Positions 1 to 8,270 are shown, counted from the stretch's first letter. The stretch: 34,375 bases of DNA from Bacillota bacterium (GCA_023389295.1 JAEWEO010000136.1:1-34375); one strand, 5' to 3'. Translations and numbers: made by a program. The notes: generated by a model from the letters alone, not told the origin.

Positions 1-2
1 TC

Positions 3-1172
3 GAATATATGGAGCAGTACAATCAACTGCTTCGATATGTTTTTCAAGTAACAGATCAAGATCTTAGTGCTGTTGGTTGGCAGGAAAAGGAGATCATTCG
101 CGCCAAATATCCAACGATGGAAAAAGCTGATGTGTGGGGATGGTTTGATAATAATAACCTGGTCTCACAAGTTGCGGTATATCCCATGAAAGTTAGAATA
201 TTCAACAAAACTTATGATATGGGAGGCCTTACTGGAGTAGGAACATATCCGGAATACTCAAATCAAGGATTGATGCACAAGTTACTGGAACAAGCATTAA
301 AAAATATGCGCGAGAAGGGCCAATATATTTGTTACTTGTATCCCTATTCCATCCCTTATTATCGGAGAAAGGGTTGGGAGATCATATCAGATAAAATTTC
401 ATATCAGATCGATGATTATCAGCTGCCTAAAAACAAACAGGTTGCAGGCGATGTCAGACGTGTTGAAGTTAATAGTGAAGAAATTAAGCAAACTTATGAA
501 AAATACGCGATGCGTACCCACGGTGCTATACTTAGAGATGAACTTGCCTGGAATGAGTACTGGCTTTGGGATACTGACGATATTATGGCTGCAATTTATT
601 ATAATGAAAAACAAGAGCCCGACGGATATTTAATCTATTGGCTCGCAAACGACATATTCCACGTTAAGGATATGATATTTATTAACGAGGATGCACGTAC
701 AGGTTTATGGAATTTTATATCGGCTCACTTTTCTATGATTGATCAAGTAATGGGCGATATCTATACAGACGAACCTCTTGCATTTTTACTTGAAGATGCA
801 AGTATCAAAGAAACGATTTCCCCATATTACATGGCCAGAATTGTTGATTTTCCTGAGTTTATTGCAAAATATCCCTTTAAGCCCAGTTCATTGGAAAGAG
901 AATGGAGATTTATGCTATCAGATCCAATTATGGAATGTAATCAGGGTAGTTTTCTCTTAAAGATTGATAGAAATGGAAAAGGAGAAGCCGTAAAAATACC
1001 CGACAAATGTGCTGATACAATTAACATTCAGACCATGACGACAATGCTTATGGGGTATAAGCGGCCCGACTATTTAGCGAGGATAGGCAGAATCGTGGCA
1101 AGCGAAGCTACGATTGATATGTTAGAGGATTCAATTGAACAGCAGACAGCTTATATTTCTGATTATTTCTAA
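3..1172 (+). CDS. Eis-like GNAT N-acetyltransferase, 5' end cut by window
   Basis: Acetyl-CoA-dependent N-acetyltransferase of the Eis-like group (N-terminal GNAT domains plus a C-terminal SCP2-like region); substrate unknown. The first visible ATG is at base 9, but the frame stays open to the window edge and the protein begins abruptly at MEQYNQLLRY, where relatives usually have several more residues, so the true start probably lies upstream. Numbering from that ATG, the acetyl-CoA loop is YPEYSNQGLM (80-89). A YYRRKGW motif (117-123) carries the tyrosine that acts as general acid in Eis enzymes, and the protein ends in Phe, as Eis does, where the terminal carboxylate is catalytic. Visible length is 387 aa, close to the family's roughly 400. 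It is followed by its own terminator, so it is separate from the polyamine operon. Some Eis proteins acetylate aminoglycosides or polyamines, but nothing here fixes the substrate. Confidence 0.85.
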   Translation, partial: EYMEQYNQLLRYVFQVTDQDLSAVGWQEKEIIRAKYPTMEKADVWGWFDNNNLVSQVAVYPMKVRIFNKTYDMGGLTGVGTYPEYSNQGLMHKLLEQALKNMREKGQYICYLYPYSIPYYRRKGWEIISDKISYQIDDYQLPKNKQVAGDVRRVEVNSEEIKQTYEKYAMRTHGAILRDELAWNEYWLWDTDDIMAAIYYNEKQEPDGYLIYWLANDIFHVKDMIFINEDARTGLWNFISAHFSMIDQVMGDIYTDEPLAFLLEDASIKETISPYYMARIVDFPEFIAKYPFKPSSLEREWRFMLSDPIMECNQGSFLLKIDRNGKGEAVKIPDKCADTINIQTMTTMLMGYKRPDYLARIGRIVASEATIDMLEDSIEQQTAYISDYF

Positions 1173-1256
1173 GGTAAGATAATGAGCAATTTGCAAGTGA
1201 TTAGGTTATTTATTAACTTTACAATAGTATCTTGATAACTGCATCTGCATAGAATG

Positions 1257-1298
1257 GGTAGCCATAATGATTTCACACCATTATGGCTACCGTTTTAT
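1257..1298 (+). terminator. Rho-independent terminator after the GNAT gene
   Basis: A perfect 13-bp stem (1257-1269 with 1279-1291, arm GGTAGCCATAATG) with a 9-nt loop, followed by GTTTTATAT. The T-tract is short but the stem is strong. It lies 85 bases after the acetyltransferase stop. The rest of the 519-base gap up to speD holds the speD promoter and a possible leader peptide. Confidence 0.75.
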
Positions 1299-1546
1299 AT
1301 ACTGATTCATAAAATGTCTGCGGAACTGACATTTTCGAATCTTGCTATGAAGGTACCAATTTTAAATTTATCAATAATAATTACTTTTTATTTGTACCAG
1401 CTTTTGGAATTACTTAATTTTAATAAGTGGGATGAAAAATTAATTCAGAAGTAACGGACTTCGACACTTTTTTCATAACTTATATTTTATGTGGCATAAG
1501 TAACAGTAATACTAAACACGTAGTTTAATAGTAGTAAAAATAATGC

Positions 1547-1575
1547 TTGCAAGTTTGCATACATTTTTGTATAAT
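1547..1575 (+). promoter_or_regulatory. Sigma-A-type promoter of the polyamine operon
   Basis: TTGCAA at 1547-1552 and a perfect TATAAT at 1570-1575, separated by 17 bases. Transcription would begin near 1582, leaving a leader of about 110 bases before speD. No other promoter of this quality was seen inside the operon, so it probably drives all six genes. Confidence 0.75.
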
Positions 1576-1642
1576 AGTCCATGCTGTTAAATATAAAATA
1601 CGATATAATAAAATTTCTGCGATTATAAAAGCAGGGTGAAAG

Positions 1643-1672
1643 ATGAAAGCGTATTTTAAATATTTGCGGTAA
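1643..1672 (+). CDS. Possible 9-aa leader peptide upstream of speD
   Basis: Inside the predicted speD leader, ATG at 1643 opens a frame MKAYFKYLR ending at TAA 1670-1672. A purine-rich AGGGTG (1633-1638) sits 4 bases before the ATG, and the stop lies just 8 bases before the speD ribosome binding site (AAAGAAAGG, 1681-1689). Short leader frames are known to regulate polyamine genes (eukaryotic AdoMetDC; bacterial ornithine decarboxylase leader speFL), but this one is not recognised and may be chance. Confidence 0.3.
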   Translation: MKAYFKYLR

Positions 1673-1694
1673 CACTACATAAAGAAAGGTTGTG

Positions 1695-2507
1695 ATGTTA
1701 GGGTTGGATAAGAAGCTTACACTTTACGGCTTTAACAACCTCACAAAAACACTTAGCTTCAACATTTATGATGTATGCTATGCAAAAAGTGAGAGAGAGC
1801 AGAAAGACTATATTGCTTATATCGATGAACAATACAACTCGGAACGTTTGACGAAGATATTGGTTGACGTTACCGAAATGATAGGTGCGCATATCCTGAA
1901 TATTTCAAAACAAGATTATGATCCTCAGGGTGCCTCCGTTAATATTTTGATTGCGGAGGGTACAGTGACATCGGATCATATTGATGAATCTTGCAATCAA
2001 GGAAAATTCCTAAAGACGGCAAGGGATACGGTGCATGCTCACTTAGATAAAAGTCATGTTACTGTTCATTCTTTTCCGGAACATCATCCGGACAACTCGA
2101 TTTCCACTTTTCGCGTAGATATCGATGTTTCGACCTGTGGTGAAATATCACCGCTGAATGCACTGGATTATTTGATCGGAAGCTTTGATTCCGATATTAT
2201 TACAATAGATTACCGTGTCAGAGGCTTTACTAGAGATCTGCATGGAATGAAGTATTTTATAGATCACGACATTACATCAATTCAGGATTATATTGATGAT
2301 CAGACCTTAACAAGATATGATGCTATCGATGTCAATGTATATCAGTCGAATATTTTCCATACGAAGATGCTGATTAAGGAGATCGAGTTACAAAACTATC
2401 TCTTTAATAAGGATGTATATGAATTACCTCCAAAGCAAAGACTTGATATTACCAACAGCCTTCGCAAGGAAATGATAGAGATTTTTAGTGGAATGAATAT
2501 ATACTAG
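1695..2507 (+). CDS. speD: S-adenosylmethionine decarboxylase proenzyme (class 1A)
   Basis: Pyruvoyl enzyme that decarboxylates SAM to give the aminopropyl donor for spermidine synthase. The 270-aa protein follows the long enterobacterial (E. coli) type rather than the short B. subtilis type. The self-cleavage site is LDKSHVTVHS; the Ser after Lys (residue 120 from the ATG chosen here) becomes the pyruvoyl group. Further family blocks are STCGEISPLNALDYLI, TIDYRVRGFTRD and NVYQSNIFHTKML. A GTG at 1692 is also possible, but AAAGAAAGG (1681-1689) lies 5 bases from ATG 1695 and only 2 from the GTG. First gene of the polyamine operon, 12 bases before the arginine decarboxylase. Confidence 0.95.
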   Translation: MLGLDKKLTLYGFNNLTKTLSFNIYDVCYAKSEREQKDYIAYIDEQYNSERLTKILVDVTEMIGAHILNISKQDYDPQGASVNILIAEGTVTSDHIDESCNQGKFLKTARDTVHAHLDKSHVTVHSFPEHHPDNSISTFRVDIDVSTCGEISPLNALDYLIGSFDSDIITIDYRVRGFTRDLHGMKYFIDHDITSIQDYIDDQTLTRYDAIDVNVYQSNIFHTKMLIKEIELQNYLFNKDVYELPPKQRLDITNSLRKEMIEIFSGMNIY

Positions 2508-2519
2508 GAAAGGAGTAAT

Positions 2520-4034
2520 GTGAAGGACAAAGTTTATATAACTTCACATTATGGCAATAGAATGGAATTTGATGTGAATGATAGAATTAATTATACACAA
2601 GAGAATTCTCCCATTCATGAAGCGTTATTAAGACATAAAAAAAACCGTGTAGTACCTTTTGATGTACCGGGCCATAAGGGCGGTAGAGGAATCCCTGAGC
2701 TTACTGAGTTTCTCGGAATAGATTGCCTTAAGGTAGATGTGAATTCTATGAAACCTCTAGACAATCTGATTCATCCTGTTTCGGTAATTAAAGCTGCTGA
2801 GGAACTGGCCGCTGAGGCGTTTGGTGCAGATGCGGCTTTTTTTATGGTTAATGGTACAACGGCAGCGGTTCAATCAATGATCATGTCCACCTGCAAAGCA
2901 GGAGAAAAGATCATTATGCCAAGAAATGTTCATCGTAGTGCAATTAACGCTTTGGTTGTATGTGGAGCTATCCCGGTTTATGTTAATCCGGGAGTAAATC
3001 ATAGATTAGGTATACCTCTTGGTATGTCATTAGAGGAAGTAAGAAAAGCGATAAAGGAAAATCCGGATGCTAAGGCTATTTTGGTAAATAACCCTACTTA
3101 TTATGGCATCTGTTCGAATCTGAAGGATATTGTAACTTTGGCTCATGAGCATGGTATGAAAGTACTTGCCGATGAAGCACACGGTGCTCATTTCTACTTT
3201 GGAGAGAATCTTCCCATGAGTGCCATGGCTGCAGGAGCTGATATGTCAGCTGTCAGTATGCACAAAACAGGTGGTTCCCTAACACAGAGTTCCTTCTTAC
3301 TTTGCCAAAATGATGTGGATCCGGGGTATGTTAGACAGGTTATTAACCTGACACAAACCACCAGCGGTTCCTATTTACTTCTTTCCTCCCTAGATATCGC
3401 GCGAAAGAACATGTATCTAAACGGCAAAGAGATGGTAGAAAAGACACTTACTTTAGCTGAATATGCAAGAAGTGAAATCAATAAAATTGATGGATATTAT
3501 GCTTTTTCTTCTGAGCTCATTGATGGTGATACCGTATATGATTTTGACCGGACGAAGTTATCCGTTCATACAACGGAGATAGGACTTGCCGGAGTAGAGG
3601 TATATGATATACTTCGCGATGATTATGGAATTCAGGTGGAATTCGGTGATATCGGTAACCTTCTGGCAATTATTTCTGCCGGTGACAGAGCTTTTGAAAT
3701 TGAGCGTTTGGTTTCGGCATTAACAGATATTAAGCGTTTGTACAGCAAAGATAAAGTGGGTATGTTAAATCACGAATATATTGATCCTGATGTTGCTTGT
3801 TCTCCTCAAATGGCTTTTTATCATGATAAAAAATCAGTACGTTTAAAAGAATCCATAGGCCACATTGCAGGTGAATTTGTAATGTGCTATCCTCCCGGAA
3901 TTCCTATTTTGGCACCTGGCGAGCGTATCACAAAGGATATTATCGATTATATCATTTATGCTAAGGAAAAGGGTAGTTCTTTAACCGGCCCTAAGGATAT
4001 GACGATTGAACATTTAAATATAATTGATTTTTAA
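2520..4034 (+). CDS. speA: PLP-dependent arginine decarboxylase (Orn/Lys/Arg family, fold type I)
   Basis: Decarboxylates a basic amino acid, most probably arginine to agmatine, because an agmatinase gene follows two genes later. The 504-aa protein is the compact B. subtilis SpeA/Cad type without the large wing domain of the E. coli inducible enzymes. Visible motifs are FDVPGHKGG (47-55), the PLP-aspartate motif ADEAHGAH (217-224) and SMHKTGGS (246-253), with Lys249 as the Schiff-base lysine. The start is GTG 2520: the overlapping ATG at 2518 is followed at once by TGA, and AAAGGAG ends 5 bases upstream of the GTG. Lysine or ornithine specificity cannot be excluded from sequence alone; context favours arginine. 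Confidence 0.88.
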   Translation: MKDKVYITSHYGNRMEFDVNDRINYTQENSPIHEALLRHKKNRVVPFDVPGHKGGRGIPELTEFLGIDCLKVDVNSMKPLDNLIHPVSVIKAAEELAAEAFGADAAFFMVNGTTAAVQSMIMSTCKAGEKIIMPRNVHRSAINALVVCGAIPVYVNPGVNHRLGIPLGMSLEEVRKAIKENPDAKAILVNNPTYYGICSNLKDIVTLAHEHGMKVLADEAHGAHFYFGENLPMSAMAAGADMSAVSMHKTGGSLTQSSFLLCQNDVDPGYVRQVINLTQTTSGSYLLLSSLDIARKNMYLNGKEMVEKTLTLAEYARSEINKIDGYYAFSSELIDGDTVYDFDRTKLSVHTTEIGLAGVEVYDILRDDYGIQVEFGDIGNLLAIISAGDRAFEIERLVSALTDIKRLYSKDKVGMLNHEYIDPDVACSPQMAFYHDKKSVRLKESIGHIAGEFVMCYPPGIPILAPGERITKDIIDYIIYAKEKGSSLTGPKDMTIEHLNIIDF

Positions 4035-4045
4035 TCTTATTCATG

Positions 4046-4076
4046 ACAAGTGAATTGGCTTGCCAATTCATCTTGT
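4046..4076 (+). other. Hairpin between speA and speE
   Basis: ACAAG-TGAATTGG (4046-4058) pairs with CCAATTCA-T-CTTGT (4063-4076): 13 bp with a single bulged T and a 4-base loop. The next bases are ATATAATC, not a T-run, so this is not a standard terminator. It could stabilise or partly attenuate the mRNA between the decarboxylase and the downstream genes. Confidence 0.5.
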
Positions 4077-4117
4077 ATATAATCATCTTAAGATAAGAAA
4101 GGCGCAGGTGTTTGCAA

Positions 4118-4969
4118 ATGGAATTATGGTATACAGAGCATCATACAGAACATGTACGATTTTCCCTAAAGGTGAAAGAGGAACTGTTTAATGAGCAGAG
4201 TGATTTTCAGCATGTTGCAATACTTGATACCAATGAGTTCGGTCGCGTATTAACTTTGGATGGATGCCTCATGGTGACGGAAAAGGATGAGTTCATTTAT
4301 CATGATATGATAGTCCATGTACCAATGGCTACAAATTTAGAGATTAAGAAGGTATTAGTCATCGGGGCAGGTGATGGTGGTACAATTCGCGAGCTTACAA
4401 GATATAAAACAATAGAACATATTGATATGGTTGAGATTGACCCTATGGTAGTGGAGGCCTGCAAGGAGTTTCTTCCTCAGACTGCATGCAAACTTGAGGA
4501 TCCTAGAGTTCATATTTATTATGAAGATGGTCTTAAGTTTGTTCGTCGTAAGACCAATGAATATGATTTGATTTTAGTAGATTCTACGGATCCTTTTGGA
4601 CCGGGAGAAGGCTTATTTACTAAAGAATTCTACGGTAATTGTTATAATGCTTTAAATGAAAAGGGTATTTTGGTAAATCAGCACGAAAGTACCTATTATG
4701 AGTCCTATGTGGAGGCAATGAAACGCGCTCATCAAAGAATTAAAGAAACCTTCCCAATTGCAAAAGTGTATGAGGCTCATATTCCGACATATCCATCCGG
4801 GTATTGGCTTTTTGGATATGCCTCCAAACATTTTGATCCAGTAGCTGATTTACAAGTAGAAGAATGGAATGCACTAGGACTCAAAACAAAATATTATAAT
4901 ACAAAGCTCCACGTCGGAGCCTTTGCACTTCCCAATAATGTTAAGGAGCAATTAAATGAAGATGAATAG
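4118..4969 (+). CDS. speE: Spermidine synthase (polyamine aminopropyltransferase)
   Basis: Transfers the aminopropyl group of decarboxylated SAM to an amine acceptor, normally putrescine to spermidine; Thermus-type relatives use agmatine. The 283-aa protein starts MELWYTEHHTEH, typical of the family. The SAM-binding loop is VIGAGDGG (81-88) and the catalytic loop is VDSTDPFGPG, with Asp155 and Asp158. IPTYPSGYW near the C-terminus is also conserved. A TTG at 4112 is in frame, but CAGGTG (4105-4110) is spaced 7 bases from ATG 4118, and ELWYTE is the usual N-terminus. Its last codons overlap the start of speB, implying coupled translation. The acceptor cannot be read from sequence. Confidence 0.94.
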   Translation: MELWYTEHHTEHVRFSLKVKEELFNEQSDFQHVAILDTNEFGRVLTLDGCLMVTEKDEFIYHDMIVHVPMATNLEIKKVLVIGAGDGGTIRELTRYKTIEHIDMVEIDPMVVEACKEFLPQTACKLEDPRVHIYYEDGLKFVRRKTNEYDLILVDSTDPFGPGEGLFTKEFYGNCYNALNEKGILVNQHESTYYESYVEAMKRAHQRIKETFPIAKVYEAHIPTYPSGYWLFGYASKHFDPVADLQVEEWNALGLKTKYYNTKLHVGAFALPNNVKEQLNEDE

Positions 4970-5804
4970 AAATATCCATACCTTTATTGCTTGCGATCAT
5001 GAATATGAGGATAGCGATATTGTTTTATTTGGTGTACCCTTTGACGGGACAACCTCTTATCGCCCCGGTACAAGGTTTGCAAGTGCAGCAATTCGAAATG
5101 AAAGCTATGGAATCGAAACCTACAGTCCATATTTAGATAAGGACTTATTAGACAAAAAGATATTTGATGCAGGAGATTTGGAATTTGGGTTCGGTAATAC
5201 GGAACGTGTTCTAGCTACCATTGAAGAAATGACGAAAACCATACTAGATGATCATAAAAAGCCTCTAATGATTGGTGGAGAGCATCTGGTTACTTTAGGT
5301 AGTGTAAGAGCCGTTGCCAAAAAGTACAAAGATCTTCACATCATACATTTTGATGCGCATGCTGATCTTCGTGAGGAATATCTCGGTGAAGAGCTTTCCC
5401 ATGCAAGTGTTATGAGACGCTGTCACGATATCGTAGGTGATAATCGTATCTTCCAATTTGGAATACGAAGCGGAGATAGAGAGGAATTTGTCTGGGCGAA
5501 AGATCATGTATTTATGCAGAAGTTTAATCTTGACGGATTGGAAAGAGTCGTTGAAGCACTTCAGGGCAAACCGGTATATCTTACCATAGATTTGGATGTT
5601 CTTGATCCTAGCGTATTCCCCGGAACCGGAACACCGGAGGCAGGTGGAATTAACTTTATGGAGTTGATTCAAGGCTTGAATAAGGTATTTAAACTAAATA
5701 TTGTTGCAATGGACATGAATGAATTGTCTCCGATTTATGATCAAAGCGGAGCATCAACTGCCCTAGCATGTAAGCTTTTAAGAGAGCTGTTGTTGCAGCT
5801 TTAA
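4956..5804 (+). CDS. speB: Agmatinase (ureohydrolase family)
   Basis: Mn-dependent ureohydrolase that splits agmatine into putrescine and urea. The 282-aa protein has the full metal-ligand set: GGEH (His110), HFDAHADL (Asp133, His135, Asp137) and TIDLDVLDPS (Asp212, Asp214). SHASVMRR and the substrate loop GTGTPEAGG are also present. The ATG at 4956 lies inside the end of speE (14-base overlap), with AAGGAG at 4943-4948 spaced 7 bases; this start fits better than ATG 4962. Because the operon also has aminopropyl-adding enzymes that could act on agmatine, hydrolysis of N1-aminopropylagmatine to spermidine is an alternative role. Confidence 0.92.
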   Translation: MKMNRNIHTFIACDHEYEDSDIVLFGVPFDGTTSYRPGTRFASAAIRNESYGIETYSPYLDKDLLDKKIFDAGDLEFGFGNTERVLATIEEMTKTILDDHKKPLMIGGEHLVTLGSVRAVAKKYKDLHIIHFDAHADLREEYLGEELSHASVMRRCHDIVGDNRIFQFGIRSGDREEFVWAKDHVFMQKFNLDGLERVVEALQGKPVYLTIDLDVLDPSVFPGTGTPEAGGINFMELIQGLNKVFKLNIVAMDMNELSPIYDQSGASTALACKLLRELLLQL

Positions 5805-5850
5805 AGCATTTAATATAATCAAGAAGAATAGAGTGAAATAATAGAATGAA

Positions 5851-5872
5851 TTTATTCTTCCGAAGGAATAAA
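5851..5872 (+). other. Small hairpin before the dehydrogenase gene
   Basis: TTTATTCTT pairs with GAGGAATAAA-type bases across the loop CCGA (9 bp including one G-T pair). It is followed by an A-rich stretch and then the strong site TAAGGAGG of the next gene. It lacks a T-tract, so it is probably an mRNA element rather than a terminator. Confidence 0.35.
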
Positions 5873-5904
5873 ACTAAAAAACAGTATTTTAAGGAGGAAA
5901 ATAA

Positions 5905-7110
5905 ATGAGTAGAGCATTAATCATTGGCGCCGGTGGCGTAGCAAGCGTAGTAATTCATAAATGTTGCCAGAATTCTGAAGTTTTTGAGGAGATTTGTATC
6001 GCTAGTAGAACCTTATCCAAATGTGATGCATTAAAGGAGCAGGTAGAAGCGAAGGGATATAAAACGAAGGTAACAACTGCTCAGGTAGATGCAGATAATA
6101 CAGACGAGGTTATTGCCTTAATCAATAACTACAAGCCGCAAATCGTAATAAACGTAGCGCTTCCCTATCAGGATTTAACCATTATGGAAGCATGTCTTGC
6201 GACCAAGGTGGACTATTTGGATACAGCAAACTATGAGCCAAAGGATACAGCAAAGTTTGAATACAGCTGGCAATGGGCTTACAGAGAGCGTTTTGAAAAA
6301 GCAGGTATTACTGCAGTTCTTGGCTGTGGCTTTGACCCCGGTGTAACCGGAGTGTTCTCTGCTTATGCGTTAAAGCATTATTTCGATGAGATTCATACCC
6401 TTGATATTTTGGATGCCAATGCAGGTGATCATGGATATCCTTTTGCAACGAACTTTAATCCGGAGATTAATATCCGTGAGATTACAGCTCCGGGCAGCTA
6501 TTTTGAAAACGGTGAGTTCCATGAGACAGAGCCTCTTGAAATTAAGCGTGTTTACAATTTCCCGGAAATCGGAGAGAAAGATATGTACCTCTTACACCAT
6601 GAGGAGATGGAATCTTTAGCTCTTAATCTTCCCGGAATTAAGAAAATCCGCTTCTTTATGACCTTCTCTGAGCGTTATTTAACACACTTAAGAGTTCTTG
6701 AGAATGTTGGAATGACCTCCATTGAACCCATTGACTTTGAAGGACAGAAAATAATTCCGTTACAGTTTTTAAAGGCAGTTCTTCCGGATCCTGCTTCCTT
6801 AGGACCCAGAACCAAAGGTAAGACTAACATCGGATGTATCTATACCGGTGTGAAGGATGGTAAGGAAGTAAGCTATTATGTATACAACGTATGCGATCAT
6901 GAAGAGTGCTACCGTGAGGTTGGTTCTCAAGCAATCTCCTATACCACCGGTGTACCTGCTATGATCGGTGCTATGATGGTTCTGACCGGCAAATGGAAGA
7001 AACCTGGAGTTCACAGCGTGGAAGAGTTTGACCCAGATCCGTTCATGGAGAAGTTAAACGAGTGTGGCTTACCTTGGAAGGAAAGCTTCAATCCGGAAAT
7101 GGTTGATTAA
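5905..7110 (+). CDS. Carboxy(nor)spermidine dehydrogenase, saccharopine dehydrogenase family
   Basis: NADPH-dependent reductive condensation of L-aspartate 4-semialdehyde with an amine (putrescine or diaminopropane in known enzymes, agmatine in the cyanobacterial variant) to give a carboxyaminopropyl product. The 401-aa protein begins with the Rossmann motif ALIIGAGGVASVV (4-16). It has VINVALPYQDL, DYLDTANYEP and LGCGFDPGVTG, all features of the LYS9-like carboxynorspermidine dehydrogenase branch. A strong TAAGGAGG (5891-5898) precedes the ATG. True saccharopine dehydrogenase is unlikely because the decarboxylase partner nspC follows 26 bases downstream within a polyamine operon. The amine substrate is not determined by sequence. 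Confidence 0.87.
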   Translation: MSRALIIGAGGVASVVIHKCCQNSEVFEEICIASRTLSKCDALKEQVEAKGYKTKVTTAQVDADNTDEVIALINNYKPQIVINVALPYQDLTIMEACLATKVDYLDTANYEPKDTAKFEYSWQWAYRERFEKAGITAVLGCGFDPGVTGVFSAYALKHYFDEIHTLDILDANAGDHGYPFATNFNPEINIREITAPGSYFENGEFHETEPLEIKRVYNFPEIGEKDMYLLHHEEMESLALNLPGIKKIRFFMTFSERYLTHLRVLENVGMTSIEPIDFEGQKIIPLQFLKAVLPDPASLGPRTKGKTNIGCIYTGVKDGKEVSYYVYNVCDHEECYREVGSQAISYTTGVPAMIGAMMVLTGKWKKPGVHSVEEFDPDPFMEKLNECGLPWKESFNPEMVD

Positions 7111-7136
7111 TTGTTAGTTTACGATTGGAGATAAGA

Positions 7137-8270
7137 ATGAATTTTGATATCAATCGTGTTCCAACTCCATGCTATGTGGTGGAGGAGCACTTACTACGCA
7201 AAAACTGTGAAATATTAAAATCCGTTATGGAACAGACCGGTTGTGAGATATTACTGGCACAGAAGGCATTTTCCATGTACTCTACCTATCCGCTGATTAG
7301 AGAATATTTAAGCGGTACAACGGCTAGCTCCTTATTTGAAGCAAAGCTTGGACACGAAGAAATGGGTAAAGAGGTTCACATTTTTGCTCCCGCCTTTCGA
7401 GAAGATGAATTTGATGAGATCCTTTCTATCTGTGATCACATTGTATTTAACTCTATCAGTCAATGGGATAAATATAAGGAGAAAGTACAAAAGAGCCCTC
7501 GCAAAGTTTCCTGTGGACTCCGAATTAATCCGGAATATTCCGAGATTGAAACGGATATGTACAACCCTTGTTTTATTGGCTCAAGATTTGGTATTACCCT
7601 ATCTGCTTTAGAGGGCGTAGACTTATCAGGAATTGATGGTTTGCATTTTCATACTATGTGTGAACAGAATTCCGATGTATTAGAACGCACTTTAGATGTT
7701 GTAGAAGAGAAGTTTGGTCATCTGATGCATCAAATGAAATGGATTAATTTTGGTGGAGGACATCATATCACCAGAGATGATTATGATATTGAAACCTTAG
7801 TTCGTTGCGTCAATCGAATTCAGGATAAATACCAGGTAAAAGTATATCTTGAACCCGGTGAGGCCATAGCGCTTAATGCTGGGTATTTAGTGAGTACAGT
7901 ACTGGATATAGGTAAGAATGGAGTTAATTTTGCCATCATGGATACCTCTGCTGCCTGTCATATGCCCGATGTTTTGGAGATGCCTTACAGGCCTAATATT
8001 ATTGGTTCCGGTGAGCCTAATGAATATGCTCACACTTACCGTCTTGGAGGCCCTACTTGCTTATCAGGTGACGTAATAGCGGATTACTCTTTTGAGAAAC
8101 CACTTCAGGTGGGGGATCGATTGGTATTTTGTGATATGGCTATCTATTCCATGGTTAAAAACAACACCTTCAATGGAATTAATCTTCCGACCATTCTTTT
8201 AAATACCGAGAAGGAAGGTTTAAAGGTAATTAAAAAGTTTGGTTACGAGGACTTTAAAGGTAGATTGTAA
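7137..8270 (+). CDS. nspC: Carboxy(nor)spermidine decarboxylase (PLP, alanine-racemase fold)
   Basis: Removes the carboxyl group from carboxynorspermidine, carboxyspermidine or a related compound made by the upstream dehydrogenase. The protein has 377 aa, the same length as I recall for Vibrio NspC. Motifs in order: LAQKAFSMYS with the PLP lysine Lys43, GLHFHTMCE (168-176), NFGGGHHIT (phosphate loop, near 204-212), YLEPGEAI (237-244), and GPTCLSGDV with Cys308, which completes the active site from the other subunit. A TTG at 7125 is in frame, but GGAG (7126-7129) is spaced 7 bases from ATG 7137. Last gene of the operon; a strong terminator follows. Confidence 0.9.
   Translation: MNFDINRVPTPCYVVEEHLLRKNCEILKSVMEQTGCEILLAQKAFSMYSTYPLIREYLSGTTASSLFEAKLGHEEMGKEVHIFAPAFREDEFDEILSICDHIVFNSISQWDKYKEKVQKSPRKVSCGLRINPEYSEIETDMYNPCFIGSRFGITLSALEGVDLSGIDGLHFHTMCEQNSDVLERTLDVVEEKFGHLMHQMKWINFGGGHHITRDDYDIETLVRCVNRIQDKYQVKVYLEPGEAIALNAGYLVSTVLDIGKNGVNFAIMDTSAACHMPDVLEMPYRPNIIGSGEPNEYAHTYRLGGPTCLSGDVIADYSFEKPLQVGDRLVFCDMAIYSMVKNNTFNGINLPTILLNTEKEGLKVIKKFGYEDFKGRL

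Noticed and set aside
1254..1454. 66-codon frame after the acetyltransferase gene
   Set aside because: Its first codons lie inside the terminator stem, and it has no ribosome binding site.
5295..5672. 125-codon open frame on the - strand inside the agmatinase gene
   Set aside because: It is antisense to a complete agmatinase, lacks a ribosome binding site and encodes no recognisable protein.
5905..7110. Lysine-pathway saccharopine dehydrogenase
   Set aside because: The operon partners (nspC, speB, speE) and the motifs fit the polyamine branch of the family; no lysine gene is present.
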